64,000 nucleotides of DNA, from assembly GCA_030248195.1 (NCBI GenBank), contig JASAND010022912.1, positions 1 to 64,000 on the forward strand. The letters are read 5' to 3'. Origin of the DNA: Trissonchulus latispiculum (taxonomy: Eukaryota; Nematoda; Enoplea; Enoplida; Ironidae). The position numbers were made by a program, and so were the translations under genes. Shown here piece after piece: positions 43,818-55,718 of the stretch; the stretch's first letter is position 1, and each line of letters begins with the position of its first letter. The notes below the pieces were generated by a model. The model saw nothing but the letters and a program-made list of their open reading frames with translations, ran no database searches and was not told the origin of the DNA.

Positions 43818-46800
43818 CAACGTGGGTATAAATACGCACGCTGCATGCTGGGAGACTGATGCCTAGTCTAAGCTGCTGTGAAGCAGATAGTTGGCTGCCT
43901 GAACGTCGGCCAACCTGTATAAATACTTTACTACACACATTAGCGCTGTTCAGCAATTTCAACCACACACGTCGTATGGGAACCCTCGTGCGCGGCACTC
44001 GTGTCCCACACTCGGAGTTACCCACACGGCGTGCGTTTAAATCAGTTAATGAATGCTAAGGTGTGCTATAAAATATACTACAAAACCGACTGCAAAAGGT
44101 GAAGAGTTGCTTAGGTAAGACCAGTCAGTCAAATTCGCCTGCTTGTTGCATTGTACTTTCCCGCTCATACTTTCTGGAAAAAGACAAAGAACAAAGCACA
44201 TGAGTGGGGGTTTAGAATTTTGTCATTACAGAACAGAGGTAAGATAACTACTCAACTGTCTGATAAAGAGTTCAGCTCAAAACCATACCCAATGTCCTTC
44301 TTATAAGGCCACATGGACTACCAACGGTCGAAGGCTGCGAAAAGACAAAACTTAGGGGGTCACTTGGGTCAAAAATCGATAATCACGGGTTTTGCTCTTT
44401 CTCATTTTAGGTACATACGTTCTCAATAACCAGACAAAATATTGGACTTCGCAATCAAACGGTGGCAGAGTTATTCAGGTTCAAAGCCACCAGACTAGAA
44501 AATTTCATTGATTTCATGGTCACGTGGCCAGGTCACGTCACGTCACAGGTTACCAAAAATATGCTGAAAAAATTTTTTAAAAGACGAAAAAAGATTACAA
44601 GGAAACCAACACCGTTAGTAAAACGTAACGAAAACATGAAAAGGTCATCGGTAGCTGCGCCTTTACAAAAAGTTACACATCAGTAGACAGCGAAGCGAAA
44701 AATCACAAATCGTTTGGAACCCCAGTCCTCCATGCAAGACACAGACAACAACAACTATCACGAAATAGTGTAGTGCCCAAAGGGAATAAAGAAAAGACAG
44801 AAAAATTACAGTGAAGTGTAAAACGTCACAGGTGAGGGAGAATCCAGCACGAATTTACTATACCAGCGCTATTAGCGAAGTCCAAATTCAACTTGCTGCC
44901 AGGCTGGCGAAGGCTGACCAGGCCGAACCGATACTGTCCAACCCGCAGTAGCCGGAACCAGCAGACCAGCATTTATGCATCATGGCAACCCAAGATTTCC
45001 AGTTTCCAGGCAAGCAACGCCTCTGCCGAAAGGGTACAAATCAAAGTCAGTAAAATTGAAAGACTTCAGGTACAATAGACACAAACCAAGCGCGCACAAA
45101 ACAAGCACAAAACAAGGCAAGCACAAACCACAACCGGATAAATCACCTCACAAAATCCACACGGACGCCCGCCGACCTCCCAGCAAGAGGAAAAAGCTAC
45201 GAAAAAATCCAGAATACTGCACATTACACCAGGATATTTTCACCAAAAGATTGTATCGTCCAATCCAGGAACCACAATCAAGCAGGGGACCACAAAAGGA
45301 CCAATGCACACATATCAAATCTGGCGCAAACAATGGGGCAAAGGATAACTTCAAACGACATGATTAGTAAATACAGTAAACCAGCATAAATTAGTAATGC
45401 AACATGATATAGTAAGAACAAAACGATATAACTAATTTGTACTGACAACAATAAACAGATTATGTAAGTAAGAGGCAATACAAACACATGGCCCCTAATG
45501 TATGTCATGGCCCCTTTTGTCAAGGATTAGTGATTCCCTCGCACGCCCCTGGTTTAGCCTGAGGACCAGGTGAGATAACACGAATCCATCCAGAAAATCG
45601 GCTTAGACTAAAAGTAACCCAAACGGAATCAGGACTATGCGAGAAACAGCCGCTCCAGTCGGTCGCAGCAAGCTGAGACGCTATCAGAACCAACCCGTTA
45701 CCAAGGAATGAGTGTAGGAAAATAGATAAAACCCTAACGTACTGTATACTAGTAACAGTAAAATAGTAATAAAACGGCAAAGTAAAGCATATAGTAAAAA
45801 GCAATGACTTCACGTACATACCCGTTGGTTCCGGAAACCCGAAAGCACAACTTTAGAATTAGATACAAAATTTATCCGCGAACTTTCGTAAGAAATTTTA
45901 AAACAAAACAACACGCCAGAGTTTATAGTAAAAGAAATGTAAAGAGAAAAATCAATACTGGTAAAGTACTTCAAACATAAATCAATGGATAGTGCATACA
46001 TTCATTGCTGTGCCCGCTACATTTTTGCCATCCCCAATTTCAAGCCATGCATATGAAACAACCAATATGTACTCAGCACAAACGGAAATTCATGGGCGCA
46101 CAGCCTCTATCTTTATCAGTCTGCAGAGCGTCGGCCACATGGTCCGCCAGATTTGGAAAGAGCTTTATTCGAACAATCATTAATAATTTCCAATCCAATG
46201 CCCCAATTTTCACGGAACTTCCAGGCACGCTGCCCCAAACGAGACAACTGCTCCTGACTATAGCCGATGCCCCAGTATTGGTTAGTAGAGGCTTGGGAAG
46301 TAGAGGAATTGAGGCTTGGGAGTAGAGGAATTGAGCAGATATTCGACCAATTCAGGGCATGCTCTCACTTTACACGCAGGGTATCTAGGATATGAGCTGG
46401 CACATGCAAGTTCCGGCAATGCCACAGATAAATTGAATCAGGCCGGAACCATTCCATGGCCACTGCCTACGCCAAGACACAAAAAACACATGCTCCCCCC
46501 CCACATTCTTCCGGGGTGGAGCACCTGTTGGAGCCTATGACCTGATACTAACACGAGGGAGCGCCTTAGAACTTCTTTCCATAAAATCGACTAAGCTATC
46601 TGTTATCGACAAAACAACTCCCTTCTGATCTGAAAGGGCCCCCGACTCAATTAACTCAGCAACGTCCCCCGTTGGAGATGTGGGAATAGGAGGAAAGGCA
46701 GGCTCAAACTGCAAAGGTTTCCAAACCCCATTGTAGACGAGCTTGCGGGTCCCACTGTAGAAGACCGTTAGCAATAACGGGACCTCCGCCCCCAAACCCT

Positions 46801-47831
46801 GCGCACTACCGTCCATAGACGGCCAAGATGAATTTGGTGTTTCAACTAAAATCTGAACCGAAGACCTTTACGATTCAGACAAATTAACCGACCCTTCAGC
46901 CCCCACACACATTTCGAACTCGAGAACTTTTAAGTACAGGAATGGGTTTATTAGGATTAGAGGAATTCAGCCCCCCCCCGACACTGCGTCTTAGGGGTAG
47001 ACGATACGGTGTTAAAGGCCCCCTCACATCTGAGAAAGCATATTTGTGTAGCGTGTAGTTTTCAGGGTTGCTTTCGGGATCCCCGCCCACCCCCGTGTTC
47101 TCGGAAGGGGCATTTGACCAACTACAAATATTTGGAAGCGCAGTACGTTGGCACCCTGAGGTAGTACCCCCAACCACAGAGGAAGTACAGATGAAACGCT
47201 CCCCTATCTGCTGCCACCCCCCCAGGTATAGAATTTTGGGAGGTGACTTGTAAGGGTCCTCCATCCGAATTTTGCGCATGTTGCATGATTTTGTTGTGCT
47301 GTTCTGATTCAAAATTTGGATTACCCAGATGGGTTAATGTATCGAATAATTCCTGGATTAATTTACGTTTTTTGGTACGGAGTGCGTGAAATAAGGAGAA
47401 AAATGTAGCATCTATCACATAACACGGTCTCCAATTTGTATAGTTTGAAATACAGACAAATTAAAGTGAATGAATTTTATCGAGAAGATTATCAGGATTC
47501 TGCGCGGTGTGCGACGCTGTATCTCCACTAACCTACGCGCGCTAAGTAATCTAATTAGGATTCAGCATAAACTTTACCTGGAATAACTTTGATCAACTGT
47601 ACAGTTTCTAACCAGAGAGCATATTCGAACACCAGTCAAATAATGAACGAAATTTGGTTACAACCAATGCAATGCCAACCGGTATATAGAACATAGATTC
47701 GAAAGGAGATTCCGAGTAACCAAACCACACGAACATCCAACTTAGAGCTGAAGTTTCCCCCGAGACAAGAAAGGCAGCCATTGAACAAGCCACTCTGAGA
47801 GTTCTGGAGTGTTCTAAAAAGGTTTCGTTTT
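43818..47831. other. Non-coding or unrecognised stretch
   Basis: The longest open frames (44975-45367 +, strongly Lys/His/Pro-rich; 46535-46816 - and 46896-47312 -, Pro/Gly-rich) show no domain I know. They could be worn pieces of a retroelement. None has a convincing start context, splice signals or homologue in the window. Confidence 0.35.
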
Positions 47832-47851
47832 GGTTTGACTTAAGTCAAACC
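47832..47851. repeat. Perfect 20-bp palindrome
   Basis: GGTTTGACTTAAGTCAAACC is its own reverse complement. It is followed by a long pyrimidine tract (TTTTCTTTCTCCG...CTTCCTCC). It may mark an element end or a protein-binding site. Confidence 0.7.
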
Positions 47852-48340
47852 TTTTCTTTCTCCGTTTTCTTTTCTTCCTCCTGTTGGGCCTTTTTCTTCC
47901 AGGACCCAGCAGTTGTCTTCCCCCTGAGCCTTGGCCGAAGACAAAGCCAGCAAAGAGAAAAAGGGAAATGTACGTAGTTTTCAGCCCAAGTTATGACAAG
48001 AAGTGGGCCGTTGCCCCTTATTAATAATAATATTACGTTAACAAGTAGCTAGGACTATGTATGTAGACATATACTAGGTAATTATGTAATTTATAAACTC
48101 TTGAAAATTGTATAGCTCGTGCAATAAATAGTTAAAGTTCTAGAATTTAGTAAAATTGTCCTTTTGGTTGCGTTTATGTGTTAAAGAAAGTTTTCCAAAA
48201 TTCTGCTAGAATTCGGGGCCCAAAATATATCAAAAAAGGGTCAGTTGGAGGGCAATAATTCTAAAATCTCATTAATATTGACCCTCGGCGGTCAGCTGGC
48301 CCGCCTCGCCGCTGCGCCCCATATGTGAAAGGTGGCAAGC

Positions 48341-48368
48341 TTCTAGAAAGTTCCAGAACCTTCTAGAA
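48341..48368. promoter_or_regulatory. Array of six heat-shock-factor half sites
   Basis: TTC-ta-GAA-ag-TTC-ca-GAA-cc-TTC-ta-GAA: six alternating nGAAn/nTTCn pentamers with exact 5-bp phasing, the consensus for trimeric heat-shock factor. It lies about 100 bp upstream of a TCAGT initiator-like word (48473) and a hairpin-rich leader. No gene follows directly, so it may drive a retroelement transcript. Confidence 0.7.
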
Positions 48369-48599
48369 GCTTTGCCTTAAAATCAAAGGAAAATCCGCCT
48401 CCAGAGTCACTAATGACCTGTCATCGGGCTGCCAGCAAAACTGTCAGCCCGACCCCAAAATTTTCTTTCTAATCAGTGTTCGTTTGAGTGCGACCGAGAG
48501 CGGTTGCTTCCCCCCTCCCATCTAGTGCGTTCTCCAGTGCAGTTGTTACCTGCATGGGGAATCAAGCGCACTTCCCCAGGTTAGGCTAAAATTAAAGGA

Positions 48600-48625
48600 C
48601 TTTTCTGGCCCTCGGGCCAGAAAAG
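48600..48625. repeat. Perfect 11-bp stem hairpin
   Basis: CTTTTCTGGCC pairs with GGCCAGAAAAG around a CTCG loop. It would form a stable RNA hairpin. It opens a series of GGCC-based hairpins further downstream. Confidence 0.8.
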
Positions 48626-48719
48626 AGATTGAAATGTACCGCGAACACTACAACTGAGGGCCGCACAGGTTTGTTATACCTGGCCAGGATCTGCAACGAG
48701 GACAAAAATCCTAGGAAAT

Positions 48720-48935
48720 CAACGGCCATTTTGGCCATTTTTTATATATATTGAGGCCTTTTGGCCATTTTTATTGTGTGATGTTTTGGGGCCTTCGGGC
48801 CAATTTTTCTACATTTTTTAAGGCCAACGGGCCAATTTTTCATGTGTATTTTGGGCCAGTGAGCTCCGTTTTTCTCAGTGTTTTGGGCCCAAGGCCAATT
48901 TTAAATTCTCTAGTATGCGTGGGCCCTTGAGCCAC
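48720..48935 (+). repeat. Array of GGCC...GGCCAATTTTT hairpin units
   Basis: Repeated units of the form GGCC-x-GGCC followed by A/T-rich tails occur about every 40-55 bp. One, at 48790-48801, is GGCC-TTCG-GGCC, the classic extra-stable C(UUCG)G tetraloop. Compensating differences (AACG, CCAAG variants) suggest that the pairing rather than the primary sequence is kept. It may be the structured leader of a retroelement. Confidence 0.5.
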
Positions 48936-51650
48936 TTTCAGTTCCTTAATTTAAATCGTTATTAATATTATTTTATTATTTTGATAAAAGGGGCAGCTCA
49001 TGTAAACTCCTCCTGTTCGATGGAGGTCTTGAAAATTGTCCCTACTTGTGTCTTTCTGTTTTTATACCGGACACTCTCTTGCTATCGAGGTTTGTTGACC
49101 TCCGCCTCTCTTTTATTCCATTTATCCTTATTATTTTTATTTGTATTTTTCGATCAAGCCACGACCAATATTTTTTACTATTTTTATAAGGCCCGTTTGG
49201 CCAGTAATTTCGGGGTTTTGACGAAGAATACGGGATCATTAAGTGGGGACCCAACCCCTGAGTTTAAGCTAGTGGGTAACTTTGCTACGACCCTAGAATA
49301 TTAAGTTAGCAATAGAAATATTCACCCCACAGCCGGTAACTAGGAGTTGCCGGCCATATTGTTTAACTATGGCTTTGTTAAGTCTCAAAGAAGCTCACTG
49401 TCCGTAATTATGTTGTAGGTCGGTACCTAAAATTAGTAGGTTATTAAAAAGTACAAAATGAGTTTTAACACCGAATCTTTAAAATAATCAGCAGCTTTAA
49501 ATTGTCTATTTTAAAATAATTAATAATCAAGCGTTTTACGGGGAATGACCGGCTTCCCCAGTCGTTAATTTAATTAATTGTGAGTAGTTTTGTTTTGTAA
49601 TGATTGCTTGGCAATCATTACTCACACGGTTTTCCCAAAGTTTTAAAAAAAAGTTCTTCAAAGTTGCCCAAATCTCTACGCTAAAAGTCGAGTTTTAGGA
49701 CTCTAAAACTCGCAACAAATTCTTCTTTAAATCCCTTTAGTTGAATAGCTAATAATTACATTAGAATGTGTGTTTGTAGGTCTAGTTAAGGTTATAAACG
49801 ATCCCATAAAATAGATTTAGGGTGCGTGAATTACCCCTAGGTGTATGTGTGTGATTGAGATTAGTTAGGTAAGTACCTACTTAAGAGGTCGTGTGGTTGT
49901 GAGTGTGTGTGAGGTTGCATGAATGGCATTGTAGGATAGGCGTGATTAGTATGAATGATCGTAAGTTGGTTGACATGAGTGTATGCTAGTCTAGCTGTCG
50001 TATAAATGAAGTTCAAATGTCTAATCATGTTGTGTCGTAAATGTTGTGCGAATGCTGTCTGAATGTAGTATAAATATAGTGTAACTGTTGTTAAGCAGTA
50101 AATCGAAGGTACGAGTGCAGTAAAAGTGTAGCATAATTGTTAGTTAGCGGGTTAGACTGTATAAATGTTGTGTAAGTGCAGTATAAATGGTCATTGGGTA
50201 ATTGTCCCAATAATTGCTTGAATGTTGTATGAACTTTGTTTAGCTAAGGAATAGGATTACGTAGCCAAATATTAGGTTATCTGTAAGGTGCTAATTAGGT
50301 TGCTGGTAATGTGTTCATGTGCGTGTGTGATTGTACAAGCATATATGGTTCAACTAATAATAGGAATTGGGAATATGACAGTGTAAATGCGTGATTGTGT
50401 AGATAGTCTAGGTTTAGGCCCTAAACGATGAATATGCAAAGGAGGTTTGGATCATAGGTCCTAGGGTCACGGGGACCCCGTATTAGGTCCTTATCAGTCA
50501 AAAAGGGATATCCCCGATTCGTCCGCGTAGGCCACTCTTTGTTGAGAGTGCGGACGAATCGCATGAAGGGAACCTCTCTAGTAGTAAGTTTTCACGCAAA
50601 GTTAATGCATTATCTGTTTAATAACTGTGATCTTCACAAATTCCGCACAATACCAGTACGTAAGATCAGCAAAGGAAATAATTCTTGGTTCCTTGCATAG
50701 GTTCTTTTAGTTTGAAATTAATACATACTGTTATTGCCATTCAGGGTCAAATTAACCATGTTCAGTATATATTTCGTTCATAATAATGACCGATGTCGCC
50801 GTTTTTGATTCAAGACGAATACCGGTTGTCATTGCCATTTTCAGTCAATTCAGTCATATCTAACTCAAACTCCGTTCGCAATTATGACCGCCATGATGGT
50901 CTGGCACCATTTCATAACAGTGTCTACGTTTGAAGACAAATCTAGCGAAATTCGGTTTCACAACATTCAGCAAGGGTAAAAAAGCTCAACCTTGCTCAGG
51001 CAATAGCCGTTATAAATCTGGTTTATAATAACCATTTGCAAATAGTAATAGTAAGTATCGGTGAATCAATAACTTAGATAATATTAAGTAATAATCTACA
51101 ACGTACCCGAAACAAGCGAAATAACGAGTAGTTACGTAGGTATTCGGGATAGTTTACTAGAACCATCTTCCAATGAATGCGAAATTAACAAAGTGTGTGA
51201 ACTTAATCAGTTTCCGGAATGCAATATTTGTTAAAGCAGGAAGTTGTTACCTTCCTCATTTAGGACCCAGGAAATTGGAGGTCTTAAGCCTAGTTACTGC
51301 ATTTCTATCAAATCTGCGTGTTAACCCTTTTCTAACTAGTCAATAATTGTTAAGTAGGAAGTTGTCATCTTCCTCGTTCAAATGTCTGTCTGTTTTGGAA
51401 AGACTTAAAAATAGCCTTAATTTCATGTTTCCGATTTGGACTGCATGGAAGCAATTTGCACAAGGTGAAATCATGCAGCTATCACAATTTCTTGCGCACA
51501 AGTGCAAGAAATTGTCCAAGAATTGTATTTCGCCCCAAAGTTATTTCTTAATGCAGTGACATCGTCGGAACTGCTCAAAATTACGATATCCTCGCCAAAC
51601 TTTCAAGTTTTCACAGCAAACTCAAGTTTACAAGTCTAATTCCTGTTCAG
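48936..51650. other. Non-coding stretch, G/T-biased, with a stem-loop
   Basis: Between about 49740 and 50400 the + strand is poor in C and full of degenerate TGTTGTGTAAGTGCAGTATAAATG-like words, a worn repeat without a clear unit. A strong stem-loop is listed separately. No coding frame with a domain was seen. Confidence 0.4.
50516..50560. repeat. Bulged stem-loop
   Basis: GATTCGTCCG (50516-50525) pairs with CGGACGAATC (50551-50560). Inside it CACTCT (50533-50538) pairs with AGAGTG (50545-50550) around TTGTTG, leaving a 7-base bulge on one side only. Just upstream GGGGACCCC forms another small hairpin. It resembles a structured RNA, but I cannot name a class. Confidence 0.55.
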
Positions 51651-52329
51651 AAAGCCTATGATGTGAGTAATGGTTGCTGGGTTCGAATCCCGCACCTATA
51701 ACTTGTACTAATGGGTTTTAACCCATTTGATTGAGGTGCGGAAGGACAGTCGCTCTGCCACAGTTCGTATCCTGAATTCCAGTCCTCAGTGAACCAGACC
51801 AGAATGAGATTAGTCCGGAAAAGGACCAGATTATTGGACTATTGGAAGATTTGCCCTGTTGATTAACCCTGTTTGGAATCAGACTAGCTGAAGGTGCATT
51901 AGAGGCTGTGTATTCCTGATTAATAACTTAGGGCAGAGACGATCACAAGCCTGACAGCACCTATCTCAATTGTGGGACCTAAAGCCTAAAATCCGAACCT
52001 TGTTGCACTTTGGAAATCTGAACTTTGCATTTTTGAATTCAAACCAGGTTTAAAATGTGGCTTACTGCTCTCCTTGTACTATTGGGAATGGATGGTTCCT
52101 GTGGTCTATTCTGAGAATTCATTCCGAGGTAGAAGCACTAAAGAAGAGATTAAACCAAAGCATACCCTGTACTAACACCGTAACCGTTACCAGGAAACCC
52201 CCAACCGGACCGACCCTTGTATTGTCCCCCCAGGTGACCGAACAGCATCCGAAAGTGCTATTGTTACTGGCATTTCGGGCTCACCCAAAGACCGGAACTT
52301 GTACTACTAACATTTAACTTAGTTAATTT

Positions 52330-53220
52330 AACCTGTTGTATTGATCTTCGTATTATTATTATCGACTTATATTGTCCTTGGTAAGGAGGACGGACAAAGA
52401 GTTTTAACTTAAAGCACGAGCACAAACTTATAGGGACCGCACAGTAGAGTTTAGTGGTAGATTACGACAAGAGGAAGAAAGAAAGAATCAGTTAGTTGAG
52501 TAAAAGAGAGTCAAAACCTTGTCCCTATCAATAATTACTAATTTGGGTAAAAGTGAGTACTGGCAACTCTGGCAAACTAATATATTGTTTGCTGATAATT
52601 ATCTACTTGTATTGTAAATTGCCATTTGCACTGTCTACAGCGTTACTAGCAACTATACTCATTGTACTCGCTATTGTTTTTATTATAACCAGTCTCGTTA
52701 TTTGTATCAATAAACTGCAGTGCCTTATAGTCAGTCTGGTGAACTAAGGCATCAGTCCTGATCAAGACTTTGGAGCCGGATCTGACCCCTGAACAAGTAA
52801 GTGATTGTAATCTGACCCCTTGGGCCCTACGGAGACATCAATCACCAATTCTTGATCTTGATTTGTCAATCAATATCTATCCAGCAGCGTTCATTGTTAC
52901 TGAACCGAATTACCCTCTGGAAAGCAAGTGTCGACCCCGCTTGCTAAAGAAAACAGCTGAAGCCTCGCCCCTACCAAACAAACTCACGACTAAGACCCCT
53001 ATCCAGGTTGGCCCCAGGGAATCCCCGATTTTGGACACATCACCTTTCGAGGATCCAGTGCCTAAGTTTATCTTCCAGATAAACGTGCCGATCTTCCGTG
53101 TACTCGAAGTGGTTGTCACCCAGAGTCAGCGTCTTGTTAGACCAAAGCGGAACAGAACCCATTCGGAAAGAAATTGGAGCCTAATCTTAGCCACTTCATT
53201 ACATATCAGTTATGACTGAC
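52330..53220 (+). repeat. Retroelement-like repeat, copy 1 of 2
   Basis: It aligns over most of its length with the reverse complement of about 63030-64000. Shared words include CTTGTCCCT, CTGGCAACTCTGGCAA, CCTGTACAAG-like, CATCGACCCCGCTTG and CCGATTTTGGACA. An open frame at 52770-53219 ends in a basic stretch (RLVRPKRNRT), and one at 52553-52747 has a transmembrane-like run (LLATILIVLAIVFIITSLVI). These could be the tail of a Pol or Env-like frame, but no enzyme domain is present. Confidence 0.5.
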
Positions 53221-53534
53221 TTTCAAGCATGTATTTAAAATGCGCAGAAACCTTAAAGAAGTTGAATTTCTTGTTTGTTTTGTTAGTTTTGGTTTGCGTG
53301 GATAGCCGGGAAATATAGGGAAACTTTTTCCTACTTCACCTCTGGTCCCTTGTCTTTGGGTTTTTTGGAAAAAACAAATGAAAATGTTCGTATCCTGTTT
53401 GAAACGTCCGTTTCGTTTGAAAATAGCAGAAATGTGTGTGCTCCTTGCTAGTTGCTAGACTGACTAACTAACTAACTATATCAAATTTCTTCAATATTAT
53501 GTTATATGCATACATTAACACGGGGTCCGATTAT

Positions 53535-53850
53535 GGGGGGTCTACCCCAACCACGGTGAGGGGGTCTACCTCTGAAAAGTTCCAAAATTTTAAGAGGATC
53601 TGCTCCGAAATTAGTAAAAATTGCGAGGTTTTAACGTTTTTGACCAAAAATTAGTAAAAAATGACAATTGTTATCGATTTTCAAGAAATTTTTTGAAAAC
53701 ATCTCTGAAATTTGCTAAAAACTTAGCAAATTTTAGTAAAAATCGCTGAGGGGTCTACCCTTTTTTCCTTTCCGGACGAGAGGGTCTGCCCTTTTTCCTT
53801 TTCGCTGAGGGGGTCTACCCGTTTTTTGTCGGTTTGGGGGGTCTGCACCC
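53535..53850. repeat. Clustered GGGGTCTACCC palindromic motif
   Basis: About seven copies of GGGGTCT(A/G)CCC, each a short inverted repeat, occur in two groups. The two groups flank an A/T-rich core with ATTAGTAAAAA repeats (53600-53740). Most copies are followed by a C-poor run of T. The symmetry suggests a small element with repeated ends. Confidence 0.6.
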
Positions 53851-55480
53851 TATGGTTATACGCATCCCAATTGCAATGCAGTACTGGCCCTCGGAGTTTT
53901 TATTCAGAACCAGCAGAAGCTGGAAAAGCAACAAATTCACATTTGATTAATGTTTATAACGGTATTTATATTATTTTATTTCGAAATATCGTTGGTCAAA
54001 CCTATGGCCAAGTCTGTATCAATCTATATTACACGGTCGCTGCATATTATTAAATTAACTAATTAACTAAACTAATTCAGCTGCTCAGTTATAACTGAAC
54101 TGCAAACTCAGATTAGACTTAGATGGACTTGGCCAGTATAGTAGCTTCTAAAGCGCTCATTAGGGACTGCTGAGTTAGGGTATAGCTTTCTGATCCAACT
54201 TCTAAGCCCAATTTCGAATAAAAATTCAATTTTCCGATGGCTGAATTCCCGCTGACTGCTGTAGGTAAAGCCAAGATTATCTCCGCCTTCTTCAACGCAA
54301 CTCCTATTAATGAGATAAATTTCGATGTGCTCAAACGTTATGATTAGCGCTCCACGACAAGTATTTGGTGTGAAATCCTTATATGAAGCTGAGACTAATA
54401 AATCTCACTAGAAATGACATTTAGCATCTCTTTATGCTACACTAAAGTTGCGGAAACCAGCTACAGCATATTATATAAAATGTCGGATATTTTACAACAG
54501 ATAGCGTTGTAAAACAGCAATAGAGAGCTTACTGCGTTTGTATATGTTTGTTTTTGAAATAGCTGTTGCGCACTTTGTTGACGATAAATATTGAATAACT
54601 GCAGACGCAAATTTGATCCAGACTAGCGTTAAGATCTTAACTTTGGCACTTAAGCGACAATGAATCTGCCGTTTGCTACGGACATTTCAAGATTCTGCAG
54701 TTTTCTGACATGTTAGGTAAAATTTGAACTGCACATAGCCGAAAATGTCTGGTATTCTGGCGGATGCTTGCTTGCGGATGAGTCCAATCGTGCATGTAGA
54801 TTGCTGTGCATGTAACCCAGTGTCGAATTTAAGAGACTGGGGGCCGAGATGATGGTAGGAAATGTTATAGAGGAACATAGAAATATGAGGCAAAACCCAA
54901 CAGCTGTATGCATGGTATTTATTGCACAGCATATTTATTGCTTTTATTGATACAACAGCTGCCTAAAAATCTCAGATATATATATTTATAGAATTTTTAC
55001 TCTTTTTGTATGAAAAGAATTAAGAAATACGAACAAACATTTTGTTGTAAATACAAAACATTTCTTCATGTATTGGAGAGCTCTGACTTTTTTGTATGAA
55101 AACAATTAAGAAATTCAAGCAAAGATTTTGTTGTAAATACAAAGCATTTTTTCGTGTATTGTAGAGCTCTGACCCTTTGGCTATCCTTGTAGCCCACATC
55201 TTTCAGGCTATCGTACGAATTCATTGCGTGTAGGCCCATCTAAGTCTAAATCCAGTCTCACTACATAAACGAGTGTTCGAAGACTATGAAAATGCGGTAG
55301 TATGAGTTTAATGGAGCTCCGGGCTCGCTAAATTGGAGCGTATGGCTTAATCTAGCTAATGACACACCATTTCGCAATTCAGCAGAATCAGAAATTGTTC
55401 ATACATCCGTGAAAAACTATACTTTTTATACCTAACTTAGTGAAAATTGAATCTTCTTTAATCTCAGTATTTATATTGTA
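53851..55480. other. Non-coding stretch upstream of the receptor gene
   Basis: No domain-bearing frame is present. Around 55000-55170 is a roughly 100-bp near-duplication (TTTTTGTATGAAAA...TTTTGTTGTAAATACAAA...TGTATTG.AGAGCTCTGA). The promoter of the receptor gene must lie here or further upstream, but no convincing TATA or initiator pair was identified. Confidence 0.4.
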
Positions 55481-55481
55481 G
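55480..55481 (+). promoter_or_regulatory. Candidate splice acceptor seven bases before the receptor ATG
   Basis: TTCTTTAATCTCAGTATTTATATTGTAG ends seven bases before ATG at 55489. It could be the acceptor of a 5' UTR intron or, if the organism trans-splices, of a spliced leader. Only the sequence context supports it. Confidence 0.4.
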
Positions 55482-55488
55482 TTTCATC

Positions 55489-55718
55489 ATGACAGTGTCG
55501 TCTAAATATATCGCAACGATACTTTACTTATTGTTATTTTTTGATTATTCCTCTTTATCAACTTGTCCCAAACAGTGGACAGAAACTAATCACAGTTGTT
55601 TGATTTTGATTGATAAAGATTTAACTTGGCTTGATGCTGAGCAATATTGTAAATCGTACGGTGGCCATTTGGCCACTCCAGTAACCGAAACAGTTACAAA
55701 TGCATTGATCAACATGAC
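55489..55718 (+). CDS. Receptor exon 1: signal peptide and first half of lectin domain
   Basis: ATG, a 20-odd-residue hydrophobic leader ending before STCPKQW, then the first lectin strands and helix (WLDAEQYCKSYGGHLATP). The donor is GTAAG at 55719, leaving two bases of a Thr codon. NHS and NMT sequons are present. Confidence 0.85.

Noticed and set aside
45148..47418. Overlapping open frames on both strands (Lys-rich + frame, Gly/Pro-rich - frames) as possible host genes
   Set aside because: No domain, no start context, no splice-supported neighbours and frames shadow one another.
50450..50580. Possible hammerhead ribozyme around the stem-loop
   Set aside because: The conserved CUGAUGA and GAAA cores are not present near it.
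51670..51700. tRNA T-arm (GGGTTCGAATCCC)
   Set aside because: Only the B-box half is present; no A-box, anticodon arm or acceptor stem can be drawn upstream.
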